Shown: in pieces, positions 38,101-44,536 of the stretch
Layout of the letters: every line of letters begins with the position of its first letter
How positions within the stretch are numbered: position 1 is the stretch's first letter
Source: Lingula anatina
Taxonomy: Eukaryota > Brachiopoda > Lingulata > Lingulida > Lingulidae
DNA: 64,000 nt
Direction of reading: 5' to 3'
NCBI RefSeq assembly: GCF_001039355.2
Contig: NW_019775450.1
Coordinates: forward strand, 131,649-195,648
Translations under genes and position numbers: made by a program
The notes under the pieces: generated by a model
What the model was told of the DNA's origin: nothing
Seen by the model: only the letters and a program-made list of their open reading frames with translations
The model's database searches: none

Positions 38101-41100
38101 TAAGGGATGAGCCATTCGACATCCATAATCTCTATGTGTATGTATGGGTGGAAGGTTTGGAGAATATCACGATGGTGATCAGTCATTGGGGGACCTGTAC
38201 AAAATTGATACTTTTAAGAATATGCATTTCTACAGATAGATATACTTTCAGGATTTTGTGGACTGCGTGTGCCATAACGATGGAGAAGGTGGTAATGAAT
38301 GGAAATAAAGGTTGAATTTAAATATACATAGACTTATTGCACCCTCTACCCGGGTGGTAAATTACATACGGAAAAATGGAAAAAGCCAGAGAGCAAAATG
38401 ACTGTCTGTTTATCTAGAGACATATCTGTGAAAAATTAACCTGTCGCCCTGGTAGAGGGTAGACTTATTGTAAGGACCGTGTGAGTGCGCTTGTGTGTGT
38501 GTGTGAGCGTGTGTGTGCGTGTTTAAATAACATAACTAAATACTAACCCAAAATATTTTCTCCACCAATTCTCTTCACTGCTTGCAACAAACCCTCCTTC
38601 GTAGGATTTCCCCTCTCAGCCCACTTTTCAAGAACTCCCCAGACAAGTTCTTCAGTTCCAAACCGACTATAGTGTGCTTCAATGTCGTCAAGGCAAAGGC
38701 TGCTCACTTTAAGGGCTCTTCCCAGTACACGCCACGAGTCACCTAAAATAAAAGGCAAGCATTTTTATTGCACACTGTTGATACAGGAGTATGCAATTAA
38801 GAATATGTTTGTTTCTCTTTCTGTCAAACTGGCACTTACGCTTTTAAGATAACCATGCTTACCTAGTCCTTTTGATAACAAAGAGCAGATATTCTTCAAT
38901 TCGGCATCAGATTCCAACTGAGTTTTTCTCCCTCTTGTTTTGTGTCCTAAATCCAGCAATTCCCCAAGTGGCTTAAGACATTCAATCACGTGCTCACCCA
39001 TGTTTTCAAGAGAAGATAGAATCTCATTTTTTTCTGCTTCCCAGATTTGGTCGACTGATTCTGACAATTTTCCTGCACTCTGAAATAGGGAAGCGGGAGG
39101 ATTTTTTGCAATTTTTGGATTAAATCCAGTGTCACGAAACTGAGGGTCCGTGTATCAGAAAGACCGCTCTCCATATAGTTATAATATATAATGGTTAGGG
39201 TTAGTTTCAGCCAAGTGGGTCAAAATCTAGACGGCTGTTTCACGATCAGGGGTACAAAATAGGGGTCACATTGAGAGAAAAATATAATTTATTGGTCACA
39301 ATAAAGGGATTTATGTGTGATGAGGGTATTAATGTGATGTAAGATGCCCAGGGAAACTCCCAGGGTCTAAGATAGGTTGATAGAAAGATAAGCTCCAGAT
39401 GTTCCTTCCCTAATTACAGACAGGATGTCTCCGTTTTGTATTTCACGCTGTTAAGTTAATTACTACCAAGTGACACTGGTCAGATACCAGTATAGCAAAA
39501 CCTGATTGGACAGTACAACCTAGTCTCATTATGATCAGCCAATCAGAATCATAAGGAGTTCAGCTTCACCAAAGAACAAGGAAAACTCTCTCTCACTTCC
39601 TTAAAATTTTCAGCCTAGCCGTACATGCTGAGGAGAGAAGAGTTTTTAGTGAATTTCATAAAGTTTCTCAAAGTTTCTCGAAGTTTATCAGTACCACAAG
39701 GAATATCAAGCAAAACCCAAGTGTACCATAAAGAGGTGAAAATGTCATTTTATTGACATTTGCACTTTGATTAATGTTCAAAGTACGAATGAAAAATAGA
39801 GTTCAGCTTCACCAAAAACAAAGAACACTCTCTCTCACTTCCTTAGAAATTTTCAACCTAGCAGTACATGCTCAGGAGAGAAGAGTTTTTAGTGAATTTC
39901 ATAAAGTTTCTCAAACCCAATCCCGTCCCTCCCTAATGTTCCCTGATTAATTAACACTGCAAAACAATTATTAATTCTATGTATCATTATTATATGTATG
40001 GTATTTATGTTCAGAAACATTTGACATATAGGTAAGCCTCTATGGGTTAGCAGTTCTCATTTTGTTTAAGTCAACATATTGGGCATAACCTTAGCATAGG
40101 GCATATATGGCAGTTATAAGGCCAAGAGAGACAACTCTATTAGTGGGCTGTCAGAGCATTGAGGAAACCTACGTCCCCTTCCTGAAGGGTAGGGGTTGCG
40201 CAGCTCGCTCTCAGCCTCGGCCGAATTTTGGACATAAAATTTATCTAAAACATATTGCCATGTGTGGGCCCTTTTTCCCTCCATCTTTGCTGAAATGTAA
40301 ATAATATCTTTAAGCTTGAAAATTATATAACATGCATGATTGTCATTCATAGATTAATATCTAACGCTCAGTATTTTTCATTCGTACTTTGAACATTAAT
40401 CAAAGTGCAAATGTCAATAAAATGACATTTTCAACCTACATCTATTTGATTCTGTTCTGTTGTGTATGATAACAATGTTGACAGCAAAATAGCCTCGGCG
40501 ACTCCTCTCAATCCATGCACTCATAAATGAACTCTAATGCATTTGTTTAATTTTGTAACAGATAAAAAGAATAACATCTTAACTATGATATCTACAATTT
40601 TTAGAGCACAAGATTAATTACTTTTTGTGCTACGCTCAAATTAACAGAACGCCCCTTAGACTATGATCTGGGGGTGCGGACACTACACATTCAAGTAACT
40701 GATGCTTTTGTAACTGAAATATCATATTGTTTACCAGTTATTTTTGCCAAAAGTCTAAAAAATGTCAAACTAAAGATATAACAGCAGTACTTTAACTGCT
40801 GTTTTTTTTTTTTTTTTTGTTTTTTTTTTCAGTCTTGATTCCTGTTTTTGGAGTCTTTTCTTCTTTTTCATCTCTCGTTAATTTGCACCTCTTGTTCTAC
40901 TGTTTTCAGGATTGATGGGTTTCTGCTTCTCCTTAACTCTCTGTCAGTATGCCCTAATTTCTTTTCTTTACTTTAGTGTTTCTTGTTGGGCCAGCCTAGG
41001 ATGATTCTTCTTTTTTTTTTTTTTTTTTTTTTTTGCTTCTANNNNNNNNNNNNNNNNNNNNNNNNNNNNNNNNNNNNNNNNNNNNNNNNNNNNNNNNNNN

Positions 41101-42944
41101 NNNNNNNNNNNNNNNNNNNNNNNNNNNNNNNNNNNNNNNNNNNNNNNNNNNNNNNNNNNNNNNNNNNNNNNNNNNNNNNNNNNNNNNNNNNNNNNNNNNN
41201 NNNNNNNNNNNNNNNNNNNNNNNNNNNNNNNNNNNNNNNNNNNNNNNNNNNNNNNNNNNNNNNNNNNNNNNNNNNNNNNNNNNNNNNNNNNNNNNNNNNN
41301 NNNNNNNNNNNNNNNNNNNNNNNNNNNNNNNNNNNNNNNNNNNNNNNNNNNNNNNNNNNNNNNNNNNNNNNNNNNNNNNNNNNNNNNGCTTCTATGCTAT
41401 GTTACGTTCTTTTAACGTCTTCCTTACGTGCTTCAGCAAGATTATTAGCATCTTTACGGATATTAGCTCTTTGACGTCTTTTTTTTTTTTCAAAATTATT
41501 TTTTGCTGACAGTAAAATATTCAGGATCCCTTTTTCTTTTTCTGTTTGGCTTTTTGTTTATTGTCATCCATATTTGATACTTCATTCACTGAGAGTATAA
41601 TAAATGTACTGTTAATTATTCATGTATTGGAGTGTTCGTACCCCCTCAAAAAATATCATATACATTAATCCATAGAATATTAATCCATAAACAATTTATT
41701 ATTTTGCAATTAACTATATTTGACAGTATATTCAAGCCAATATTGTTCATTTTGAATGCAAAGAGTAGCATCTTTACTGATATTATTTCTTTGCAAAATT
41801 TCTTGCCTGACTATAATTAATCAGTATCACTTTATCGAATATATATTTATATACGATGTTTTTTTCTAAACATCATAAGACAAGAATGCATTTTATATTG
41901 TCTGAAAACAATATTTTGCATCAAATGTGTGCATATCTTTTCATAATAAGCGGTTATGTGCTATTTTCTTCCTGCAAAATAAATGTCAGTGTAGACATTA
42001 TAGAATAATAAAATCAGACAGAATATTCTGTGATTCCTAAATAAAATAGATAGGGGGGGCTTACGGACATTACAAAAAGTAAGAGACACCAAGGGGCTCA
42101 TGATTATAAATACCATAACATTAATAATAATGGTTACATTTCCACAGCTCCTTTCTTATGTTTAAGCCATAACATGGTAAATTCATCTTATTATCACGTG
42201 GGTGATTTCAAATTAATATTTGGCCTTATCAAATATGTTTTTCATCGCATTAAAAAAATAAGTAAAATGTGTACAAAAGCCTGTTTCAGCAAAATGGTTA
42301 AAATAAATTTTACTCAGAACATATCTTTGGAAGAACCTGCTAGAAGAGAAGACATATGTTGTGGGAATTATATACCATTATCATATTCACCATAAATCAT
42401 TGACATAAAGAGCTAGTGCATCATATTTATGACCTAAGTTGCAAATGACCCATCGTAACACCTAGAAATAGGTACTTTTTGGACACATAATTGGCCTTTT
42501 TTTTTTTTAAATTGTAGTCCGATTATTATAATTCTTTTTTATTTTGCTCCTATGAACAGTGTCTTTGATATCAGTCTATCAGCAATCTCCAATCATAAAT
42601 TGTAAATTTATCAGACATTTGTAACATTAACCACATTTAATTGTTTACTCTGATCGTGAAACAGCCGTAGAGCGAGGCTTACCTGTACAAATGAATGGGA
42701 AGCGGACTCTCTGGTATGGGGGACTCTCTGTCACGTTTCACCGGCACGCACACAAGCACGTACCAGTACATACAATTGCTTTCACACACGCCAATGTATT
42801 GGAATGCAGCGAAAACGTTTCTTTTTAACAAAACGCCCTATTCCTACCACAGGCTACCAGGGTCACATATTCATTTTTTACAGAAGCCTCTGGCTCTGCA
42901 TTTATGACACTGCGTTGACGAAAAGTACACAAAATTATTATGCG

Positions 42945-42986
<42 letters not shown>

Positions 42987-44536
42987 TCAACTTAACAAAT
43001 CTTAGGGCGCATTCCCATAGGTTTTAGATCGATCTATCCCCGTGGGGAGTCTCACTAGATTACTGTCAGATAACCCGGCTTAAATGTCCGTCCCGCCTAC
43101 TACAAGCTGTACAGGGATAATTAACTTTAGTGCCGGCTCGGCTGACAGCTATTTAGCGTAAACCCCCAGATATTTAGGTCGATCTAGTTGGATCGATCTT
43201 ATCTTTAGGAATGGGGTCTAAGACCACATGCCACAACAATAAGCCTTTGCGCGATTATCTACTTACCTCTTTATTGTCTTTTCTCAGTCTTTCTTCCAGA
43301 TCCATCACCTGTTGATTCATAGCGGTTATGGAGTTTAAAGCAGCCTGATGTTTGTGGGATACCTCACGACTTTCTGATATTTTCAGCGCAAGATCGTATA
43401 TATAATTTCGGATGTTCTCATTTTCTTTTTCTAATCGATATATTTTTTCTTGTTTTTCTTGTATTTTCTTTCGAAGAATTCTGCAGGTCATATCTTGTAT
43501 TTCTTTTTTTCTCTCATCTACCCTCTTCTCCGTTTCTGATAGCTGTTCACGATTTTTTTCTTCATTATACATTTTTCTATTTTTTAGTTCTGCACCACTG
43601 TTTTTTACTTTTACTTCTTGACGACGGATCTGTTCTTTATTCTGATTGTTTCTTTCTGTGATTTCTTTAATTCTTACATCCTTCATCTCAATTTCGTTCT
43701 TCAGATCACATATTTCTACGTCCTTTTGCTGTAGTTTATGAACATGGACTTCGTTTTTTGCGCACAACTGAATAATATAATCATTTTGTATACAAAGTGC
43801 TAGCCTCTCATATTGAGGAAGGGCAGCTAAACGCGAGCTTATCTCTGTGTCCTTGTTTAGAAACCAACGCCCAAGCGCCCAGTGCAGGGAGTCATCATCA
43901 GTACATGGTCCTATCACAACTTGTCTGTTGTCTTCAATACGTTTGTAATGGTTAGGCAGGATGCTTTTAATAGTAAAGTCTGCCTCCATAAAGAGAAAAA
44001 TCGTTCTAATGAATAACTACATAAGCGCAGTGATGAAATTCTCAAGAATAAACCAAAATTTTATGGATCAACATTTAGATTTATCATGCGAAAGCTATAG
44101 CAGAATAACAAAGAGTCCATTGAGCTGTGCATCCAGATCTGCACACCATTCAAGTCAAATCTAACAATATGTATGATATATGTACTGATCACAATTACAG
44201 AGATGCTAAATACAATTTAAGATAAAGGGAATGTACCATGATATACAGTGAATGTTGAAATGAAGAAAAAGTGCGCGCACCTGCATTGTGTTCATTCCAT
44301 TTTCGGTGAAATCGCCAGGAGTCTTTGGATTTCTCATCTACAAGTATATCAAAGACTTCTAGTTGGACTCCTTCCTCAACCCAGTTTATGTTAAACTCGA
44401 CGGGAACATCGTACTTCTTTCTCCATCCATCAAATGAGGCGATTAGTCCAACCCTATTTCCTGCAGCACTAACACCAGCACTAAGACTTTCCCTGCAGAT
44501 CAAAACATTAACAAGTAGTCTCTTTCCATCTGACAT
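11055..44536 (-). CDS. Copy B: multi-exon gene, NTD-coiled coil-death-CARD-acidic-ZU5-UPA-CARD
   Basis: Proposed join on the minus strand: 44536-44281, 43979-43267, 39079-38863, 38742-38548, 38194-37919, 29245-29141, 19567-19123, 18890-18658, 18159-17941, 14703-14545, 12141-11680, 11399-11055, about 1,200 residues. Each exon has consensus-like acceptor and donor sites and all phases agree except the ZU5-UPA junction. Death and CARD domains are homotypic assembly modules. ZU5-UPA is the conformational unit of UNC5, PIDD and ankyrins, and followed by a CARD it recalls CARD8/NLRP1. A cytosolic immune or apoptotic adaptor is inferred; no signal peptide or membrane segment is seen. It could instead be two genes, 44.5-29.1 kb and 19.6-11.0 kb, since the intron between them is 9.6 kb and transposon-filled. 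A LINE and the assembly gap lie in other introns. Confidence 0.5.
11597..11622. repeat. Poly(A) tract in intron
   Basis: A homopolymer run between the last two exons of copy B. It produces a spurious poly-Lys/poly-Phe reading frame. Confidence 0.9.
11680..12141 (-). CDS. Copy B linker exon of unknown fold
   Basis: Exon of 462 nt, exactly 154 codons, acceptor AATTCCTTCAG and donor ACAGTAAGT, phase 0 at both ends. The first 60 residues are polar and Gln/Ser/Pro-rich (EETQLSQSSAGPSGENQSQ). The remainder is helical and hydrophobic (LLLEAKENLDQIFKIPQVWE, then ELRLGNDCVPDEPVEFVFCH and a second long helix to VMISEVT). I do not recognise a family. Its position between UPA and CARD suggests a flexible linker plus a helical bundle that could be a diverged death-fold domain. 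Confidence 0.6.
13040..13290 (-). repeat. Short dispersed block (copy 1 of 3)
   Basis: Reverse complement reads 'aacaaaaggatagttcgct' then 'gggagaccg.ttgtttaca.aagtact'. The same words occur at 19825-19880, and a shorter part at 27795-27830, both on the plus strand. It lies in the intron between 12141 and 14545. Function unknown. Confidence 0.5.
13338..13515 (+). CDS. Possible plus-strand exon, unassigned
   Basis: An open stretch with coding-like composition, including VDQPTGSLTSVFLKIGGADF and a basic tail KRKGKGDKKRECQMKR, ends at a plausible donor (CGG|GTAATGAG). It is antisense to copy B and lies in its intron. I recognise no family and see no partner exon. It may be chance. Confidence 0.2.
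14460..14508. repeat. CA-rich imperfect microsatellite
   Basis: Run of ca/cg dinucleotides, interrupted, in the intron just downstream (minus strand) of the exon ending at 14545. Confidence 0.7.
14545..14703 (-). CDS. Copy B UPA domain, third exon
   Basis: Exon of 159 nt (53 codons), acceptor CATTTTAG and donor CAGGTTATT, phase 0 at both ends. Segments CTFALKRECTADIFEGKILV and GNEDKLEFEVHRPL match the end of the UNC5 UPA domain in order: a CTFTLER-like strand, a K-I/L-V strand and the closing hydrophobic strand. This completes the UPA domain begun in the two preceding exons. Confidence 0.7.
15670..16515. repeat. Fold-back dispersed element with 'ggcggccatttt' core, complete copy
   Basis: The left end ('gcattttgtagtgcag', 'ttccttgggccaaaag', 'catagagacaagctctat') and right end ('agagtgtgtgtctatgg', 'ttggccctaggaacat', 'tgtataaaatgcagtg') are inverted versions of each other. 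The interior has 'aacaattggcggccatttt' and 'gcaaaaccatggatattgat'. Partial copies lie at 29400-30070 and, inverted, at 37060-37790. No open frame. It sits in the 14703-17941 intron of copy B. Confidence 0.6.
16591..16606. repeat. Poly(C) tract
   Basis: Homopolymer C run followed by an A-rich run, in an intron. Confidence 0.8.
17400..17660. repeat. Degenerate tandem repeat of about 120 bp
   Basis: Two neighbouring units share 'caaaatttcaaaagcaacctgc'-like and 'aaagccacacagtaaattcaaagta'-like sequence. A third, weaker relative lies near 15630-15690. Any reading frame through it is repeat-derived. Confidence 0.4.
17941..18159 (-). CDS. Copy B UPA domain, second exon
   Basis: Exon of 219 nt (73 codons), acceptor AACTTTCAG and donor AAAAAGGTATTA, phase 0 at both ends. 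It starts VLDCWMTRNGLKRIAPDGYF then DLYICPHSG, which lines up with the UNC5 UPA stretch (vLeLExxLGGxlxxEPkxLxF...lxLSlhd). It continues with an acidic loop DGDHDNDEH and a HNVLVTLNEYQGWVLKGKDE strand pair. It joins in frame to the exons on either side. Confidence 0.7.
18658..18890 (-). CDS. Copy B UPA domain, first exon
   Basis: Exon of 233 nt, acceptor TTAAATTCAG and donor ACGGTAATG. The only open frame begins STYYLDQFGIAV, the characteristic UPA start (compare the CxxxLDQLGxYxxxGE segment of UNC5 proteins), and ends ELLQIVVNCISDTPDEIT, matching SLRVYCLEDTPxALK. This frame needs one base from the previous exon, but the strongest donor of the ZU5 exon supplies two. The exon itself is intact and leaves phase 0 for the next. 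Confidence 0.7.
19123..19567 (-). CDS. Copy B ZU5 domain exon
   Basis: Exon of 445 nt, acceptor TTTCTTACAG, donor CAGGTACT. After an acidic lead-in (EQDTTIDENDIEM) it encodes a full ZU5 fold: GGYVHLKEVGVTLVVPRGSF, then IEMYLGVSW, SPIVVCGPHNLTFKKPVYLS, FPHCIPHVDD, and a final W-containing strand ending VVIFSQN. These are the standard ZU5 landmarks (GG.l.l...gv.l.vP.gs; sp.v.cGPhgl.F.kPV.ls.phc). The start phase accepts the acidic exon at 29245-29141. A Phe-Ser pair lies where self-cleaving ZU5-UPA (FIIND, PIDD) proteins are cut. An alternative donor at 19175|19174 restores frame to the next exon. Confidence 0.85.
19680..19900 (+). repeat. Short dispersed block (copy 2 of 3)
   Basis: Contains 'gaattgttgaccatgct' and 'acaaaaggacagttcgcc' followed by 'gggagacaggttgtttacag'. 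It matches 27620-27840 in the same orientation and 13040-13290 inverted. Non-coding. Confidence 0.5.
21242..21281. repeat. Poly(A) tract
   Basis: About 40 A residues in the interior of the 20535-21958 element. Confidence 0.95.
21543..21645 (-). ncRNA. tRNA-derived SINE / tRNA pseudogene
   Basis: The reverse complement carries an RNA polymerase III A-box-like GTGTAGTGGTTAGCGTGC (21629-21611 region) and a perfect B-box core GGTTCGAGACC (21565-21555 region), spaced as in tRNAs. The cloverleaf is imperfect: the acceptor stem does not pair well, and the T stem is only partly paired. A SINE head is therefore more likely than a working tRNA. Confidence 0.55.
21751..21812. repeat. Inverted repeat (hairpin) inside the element
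   Basis: 'ggacttttattactgtc' is followed about 25 bases later by its near-perfect inverse 'gacagtaatagaagtcc'. A nested small fold-back in the right arm of the 20535-21958 element. Confidence 0.6.
22014..23979 (+). mobile_element. Degenerate PIF/Harbinger element
   Basis: The probable left end is AGCCTAGGCCCCAACT after TAA at 22011-22013; it resembles the MITE end AGCCTGGGTCCCAAC at 46011. GC-rich subterminal sequence follows (22020-22490), then the transposase. A 108-base piece of the transposase region (23009-23116) recurs at 23861-23979, so the 3' side is rearranged. I could not find the right TIR. No MYB-like second gene is visible. Confidence 0.55.
22641..23532 (+). pseudogene. HARBI1-like transposase, broken
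   Basis: Reading begins after a 'cgttttag' acceptor-like site. The first part has LKFAITLQFLATGASYRCLA, AHNTISKFIPEV and RAIDVKHVTIKK, where the D of IDVKH replaces the usual IDGxHxxI first catalytic Asp segment. The later part has LVGDDAFPLRTWMMKPYSRR (second Asp) and RRVVENGFGILSHRWR (Glu). Two in-frame stops, at 22975-22977 and 23047-23049, interrupt it between YKGFF and SDAGVFN. Domain order and motifs are those of the Harbinger DDE nuclease family. Inactive copy. Confidence 0.88.
24246..25345. repeat. Tandem duplication of about 600 bp
   Basis: 24260-24700 and 24850-25340 share long stretches: 'aggagggggtctta', 'aaacgtcctgtcgaacag', 'gcgacctgttttagatcact', 'aagagctaagca.taaacctcgac', 'aaacaacaac.agaa'. 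A third partial copy (gcggaggggggatcttac) lies at 27190-27310. Non-coding; in an intron of copy B. Confidence 0.65.
25400..25625. mobile_element. MITE family 1, inverted copy, TTA target site
   Basis: Flanked by TTA on both sides (25397-25399, 25626-25628). Ends GACTGGGTTCCAATAGATTT and its inverse ...AAATCTATGGGAATGCACTC. Interior inverse of the copies at 3386-3811 and 43005-43218 ('gagactccccacggggata'). Confidence 0.75.
25680..27100. repeat. Tandem pair of ~700-bp units ending in 'ggcggccatcttgg'
   Basis: 25860-26345 and 26565-27060 run in parallel: 'aagtgtttt', 'tctgatttttcaca', 'tcctaaaaa', 'gcaaacttttaggca', 'aaatctatacaaatg', 'ggcggccatcttggaaaa'. Related pieces lie at 28640-28960. 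Non-coding. Confidence 0.6.
27620..27840 (+). repeat. Short dispersed block (copy 3 of 3)
   Basis: 'gagaattgttgatcatgct' and 'acaaaaggacagttcgcta', matching 19680-19900. It lies just downstream (minus strand) of the candidate exon at 27862-28079. Confidence 0.45.
27862..28079 (-). CDS. Candidate first exon, unassigned
   Basis: ATG in a good context (acaATGG) opens 72 codons beginning MESRINPFEIQTHKQN and ends at a strong donor, AAGAG|GTAAGA, phase 2. Composition is protein-like but matches nothing I know. It lies between the acidic exon and the ZU5 exon. Its phase does not fit the ZU5 exon, so it could serve as an alternative start only with an extra exon between. It could also be chance. 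Confidence 0.25.
28640..28960. repeat. Further fragment of the 'ggcggccatttt' repeat group
   Basis: Contains 'tttggcggccattttat', 'ccactacttggattttcctagattttta' and 'tagtcccgggtcaaaccattttt', which recur at 27060-27170. Confidence 0.45.
29141..29245 (-). CDS. Copy B acidic exon
   Basis: Exon of 105 nt, acceptor TTCTTTAG, donor AAAGGTACGC, phase 1 at both ends. It reads EAESMDPCVFENAEIGGETL, then EESLEESAVKEVDK, with about a third Asp/Glu. It takes its first base from the CARD exon (RG|E) and hands one base to the ZU5 exon, so it bridges the two halves of copy B in frame. Paralogous exons are at 56764-56663 and 7001-6897. Flanking intron sequence also matches copy A. Confidence 0.7.
29400..30070. 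repeat. 'ggcggccacatt' fold-back element, partial copy
   Basis: Matches 15670-16340 in order ('gcattttatagtgcaa', 'ccatagagacacgctctat', 'gcaaaaccatggatattgat'), but lacks the inverted right end. Confidence 0.6.
30290..30650. repeat. Dispersed repeat, inverted relative to 6300-6790
   Basis: Shares 'ggtacatacgaaccgagcat', 'aaaccacttctactag', 'catgccaagggataaactg' and 'ccataaaagagcttta' with the reverse complement of 6300-6790. Confidence 0.55.
30968..31323. mobile_element. MITE with ~32-bp TIRs (CCACTAGTGCG)
   Basis: The left end AGACCACTAGTGCGCTTGAT continues to GGTCTTAAAG. The right end is its inverse with few differences (CTTTAAGACTAAATCAGACG, then CACTAGTGGACCT). The interior has small direct repeats 'tcctcacaatgg.ggata'. 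No coding capacity. The target duplication is unclear. Confidence 0.65.
31415..31433. repeat. Poly(T) tract
   Basis: Homopolymer run in the 28.5-38 kb intron. Confidence 0.85.
32263..34987 (+). pseudogene. LINE endonuclease-reverse transcriptase, broken
   Basis: From 32263: SYTRDDLTKLKPGG, the N-terminal word of L2-type ORF2. From 32600: LALMNCRSVRNKGAAI, then IDIVSMV and a stop (32713-32715). From 32892: IGDFNLHLE (apurinic-endonuclease catalytic Asp/Asn) and a LLSDHHII segment (closing SDH). From 33911: FRNFPYVLKSGIVRPLLKK-type entry and NYRPISNLSF. From 34260: LDLSAAFDTVDH, GVPQGSVFGPLLF and YADDTYLYL, the catalytic YADD box. From 34652: NKLKINDGKE runs directly into LKQLHWLQVRARILFK, so about 150-200 residues are deleted. 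At least four frame breaks. Confidence 0.87.
35148..35187. repeat. (ATT)n microsatellite, LINE tail
   Basis: Tandem ATT units ending the LINE. Confidence 0.92.
35500..36000 (-). pseudogene. Possible DDE transposase relic
   Basis: The minus strand has RFSNEASFLLHGVDGRH, resembling the FSDEAxFxLxGxVNRHN motif around the second catalytic Asp of some Tc1/mariner-superfamily transposases (here Asp is replaced by Asn), followed by a KDGAINWCSFAFFF stretch. Stops follow. No TIRs were found. The match rests on one motif, so this is tentative. Confidence 0.35.
36010..37050. other. No recognisable feature
   Basis: AT-rich intronic DNA; no exon, RNA gene or clear repeat seen. Confidence 0.4.
37060..37790. 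repeat. 'ggcggccatctt' fold-back element, inverted partial copy
   Basis: Reverse orientation of 15670-16340 and 29400-30070 ('atcaatatccatggttttgca', 'ggcggccatcttg', 'atagagcgtgtctctatgg', 'ttggcccgaggaacatt'). Confidence 0.6.
37820..37846. repeat. Poly(T) tract
   Basis: Homopolymer just 3' (minus strand) of the CARD exon. Confidence 0.9.
37919..38194 (-). CDS. Copy B CARD domain exon
   Basis: Exon of 276 nt, acceptor TTTTGTACAG, donor AGAGGTGAGT, phase 1 at both ends. It encodes a compact CARD: DILQTFHPYIHIEIMDVEWL, IPYLRGYKILTNSQIKMI, then RFGKIENLLDMLPYLGCRAF and DGFVKALEQSGHMHIAMKLR. The LLDMLPxxG.xAFdgFvkaL stretch is the typical helix 4-5 region of CARDs. CARDs assemble homotypically, often to recruit caspases or signalling adaptors. 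The equivalent exon of copy A is almost wholly deleted. Confidence 0.88.
38548..38742 (-). CDS. Copy B death domain, second exon
   Basis: Exon of 195 nt, acceptor TATTTTAG, donor TGGGTTAGT, phase 1 at both ends. DSWRVLGRALKVSSLCLDDI, then ELVWGVLEKWAERGNPTKEG and LLQAVKRIGGENIL give death-domain helices 2 to 6, with the conserved W of the second helix and the mLxxWxxxxg...L..aL..i pattern. Helix 1 is at the end of the previous exon (LKNICSLLSKGLG). The paralogue is 57575-57381, of equal length. Confidence 0.85.
38863..39079 (-). CDS. Copy B exon leading into the death domain
   Basis: Exon of 217 nt, acceptor CCCTATTTCAG, donor CTAGGTAAGC; starts phase 0, ends phase 1. It reads SAGKLSESVDQIWEAEKNEI, SSLENMGEHVIECLKP, a basic linker, then ELKNICSLLSKGLG, the first death-domain helix. 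It aligns along its length with copy A 57924-57699, which has a few more residues in the linker. Confidence 0.8.
39558..39920. repeat. Direct repeat of about 120 bp, two copies 240 bp apart
   Basis: 'gttcagcttcaccaaa', 'actctctctcacttcctta' and 'gagaagagtttttagtgaatttcataaagtttctcaaa' occur at 39558-39680 and again at 39801-39915. Confidence 0.75.
39733..40436. mobile_element. Element with ~65-bp TIRs
   Basis: 39733-39799 ('aatgtcattttattgacatt', 'gcactttgattaatgttcaa', 'agtacgaatgaaaaata') recurs inverted at 40372-40436 almost without mismatch. The pair encloses about 570 bp without a transposase. The TIR itself begins with a small palindrome (aatgtcattttattgacatt). The second copy of the 120-bp direct repeat lies inside it. 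Confidence 0.55.
41042..41387. other. Assembly gap (346 N)
   Basis: Run of N within the 39.1-43.3 kb intron of copy B. It is bounded on the left by poly(T) followed by 'gcttcta', and on the right by 'gcttctatgctatg', so a collapsed repeat is possible. Confidence 0.98.
41388..42690. other. No recognisable feature
   Basis: AT-rich intronic sequence with no exon, RNA gene or clear repeat. Confidence 0.4.
42946..42983. repeat. (GA)n microsatellite
   Basis: Pure GA run. Copy A has an AG run at the matching intron position (58396-58437). Confidence 0.95.
43005..43218. mobile_element. MITE family 1, TWA target site
   Basis: Left TTA (43002-43004) and right TAA (43219-43221). Ends GGGCGCATTCCCATAGG and GGAATGGGGTC. 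The interior matches 3386-3811 and, inverted, 25400-25625. It is inserted about 45 bp inside the intron that follows the copy B coil exon and is missing from the same place in copy A. Confidence 0.75.
43267..43979 (-). CDS. Copy B coiled-coil exon
   Basis: Exon of 713 nt, acceptor GGAGGCAG, donor GAGGTAAGT; starts phase 1, ends phase 0. The first 65 residues are globular (VVIGPCTDDDSLHWALGRWF, KDTEISSRLAALPQYERLAL). The remaining 170 are an uninterrupted charged coiled coil (ITERNNQNKEQIRRQEVKVK, EIQDMTCRIL, KEKEN-type heptads) ending MDLEERLRKDNKE. Relative to copy A it lacks 35 residues at the globule-coil border. Probably an oligomerisation rod. Confidence 0.8.
44281..44536 (-). CDS. Copy B first exon: N-terminal domain
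   Basis: Exon of 256 nt from ATG 44536-44534 to donor GCAGGTGCG, phase 1. It reads MSDGKRLLVNVLICRESLSA, NRVGLIASFDGWRKKYDVPV, EFNINWVEEGVQLEVFDILV, then KDSWRFHRKWNEHNAG. The fold is unknown: short beta-like segments and a WxxK/R-rich end. An upstream in-frame ATG at 44584 exists, but the paralogue at 123 also starts MSD, so the downstream Met is preferred. Relics of the domain occur at 44830-44880 and 47320-47381. Confidence 0.7.

Noticed and set aside
40983-41509. Long plus-strand frames through the N run
   Set aside because: They exist only because the gap has no stop codons.
43412-43621. Phe/Ser-rich plus-strand frame
   Set aside because: Antisense shadow of the copy B coiled coil; likewise 58902-59102 and 1202-1402.
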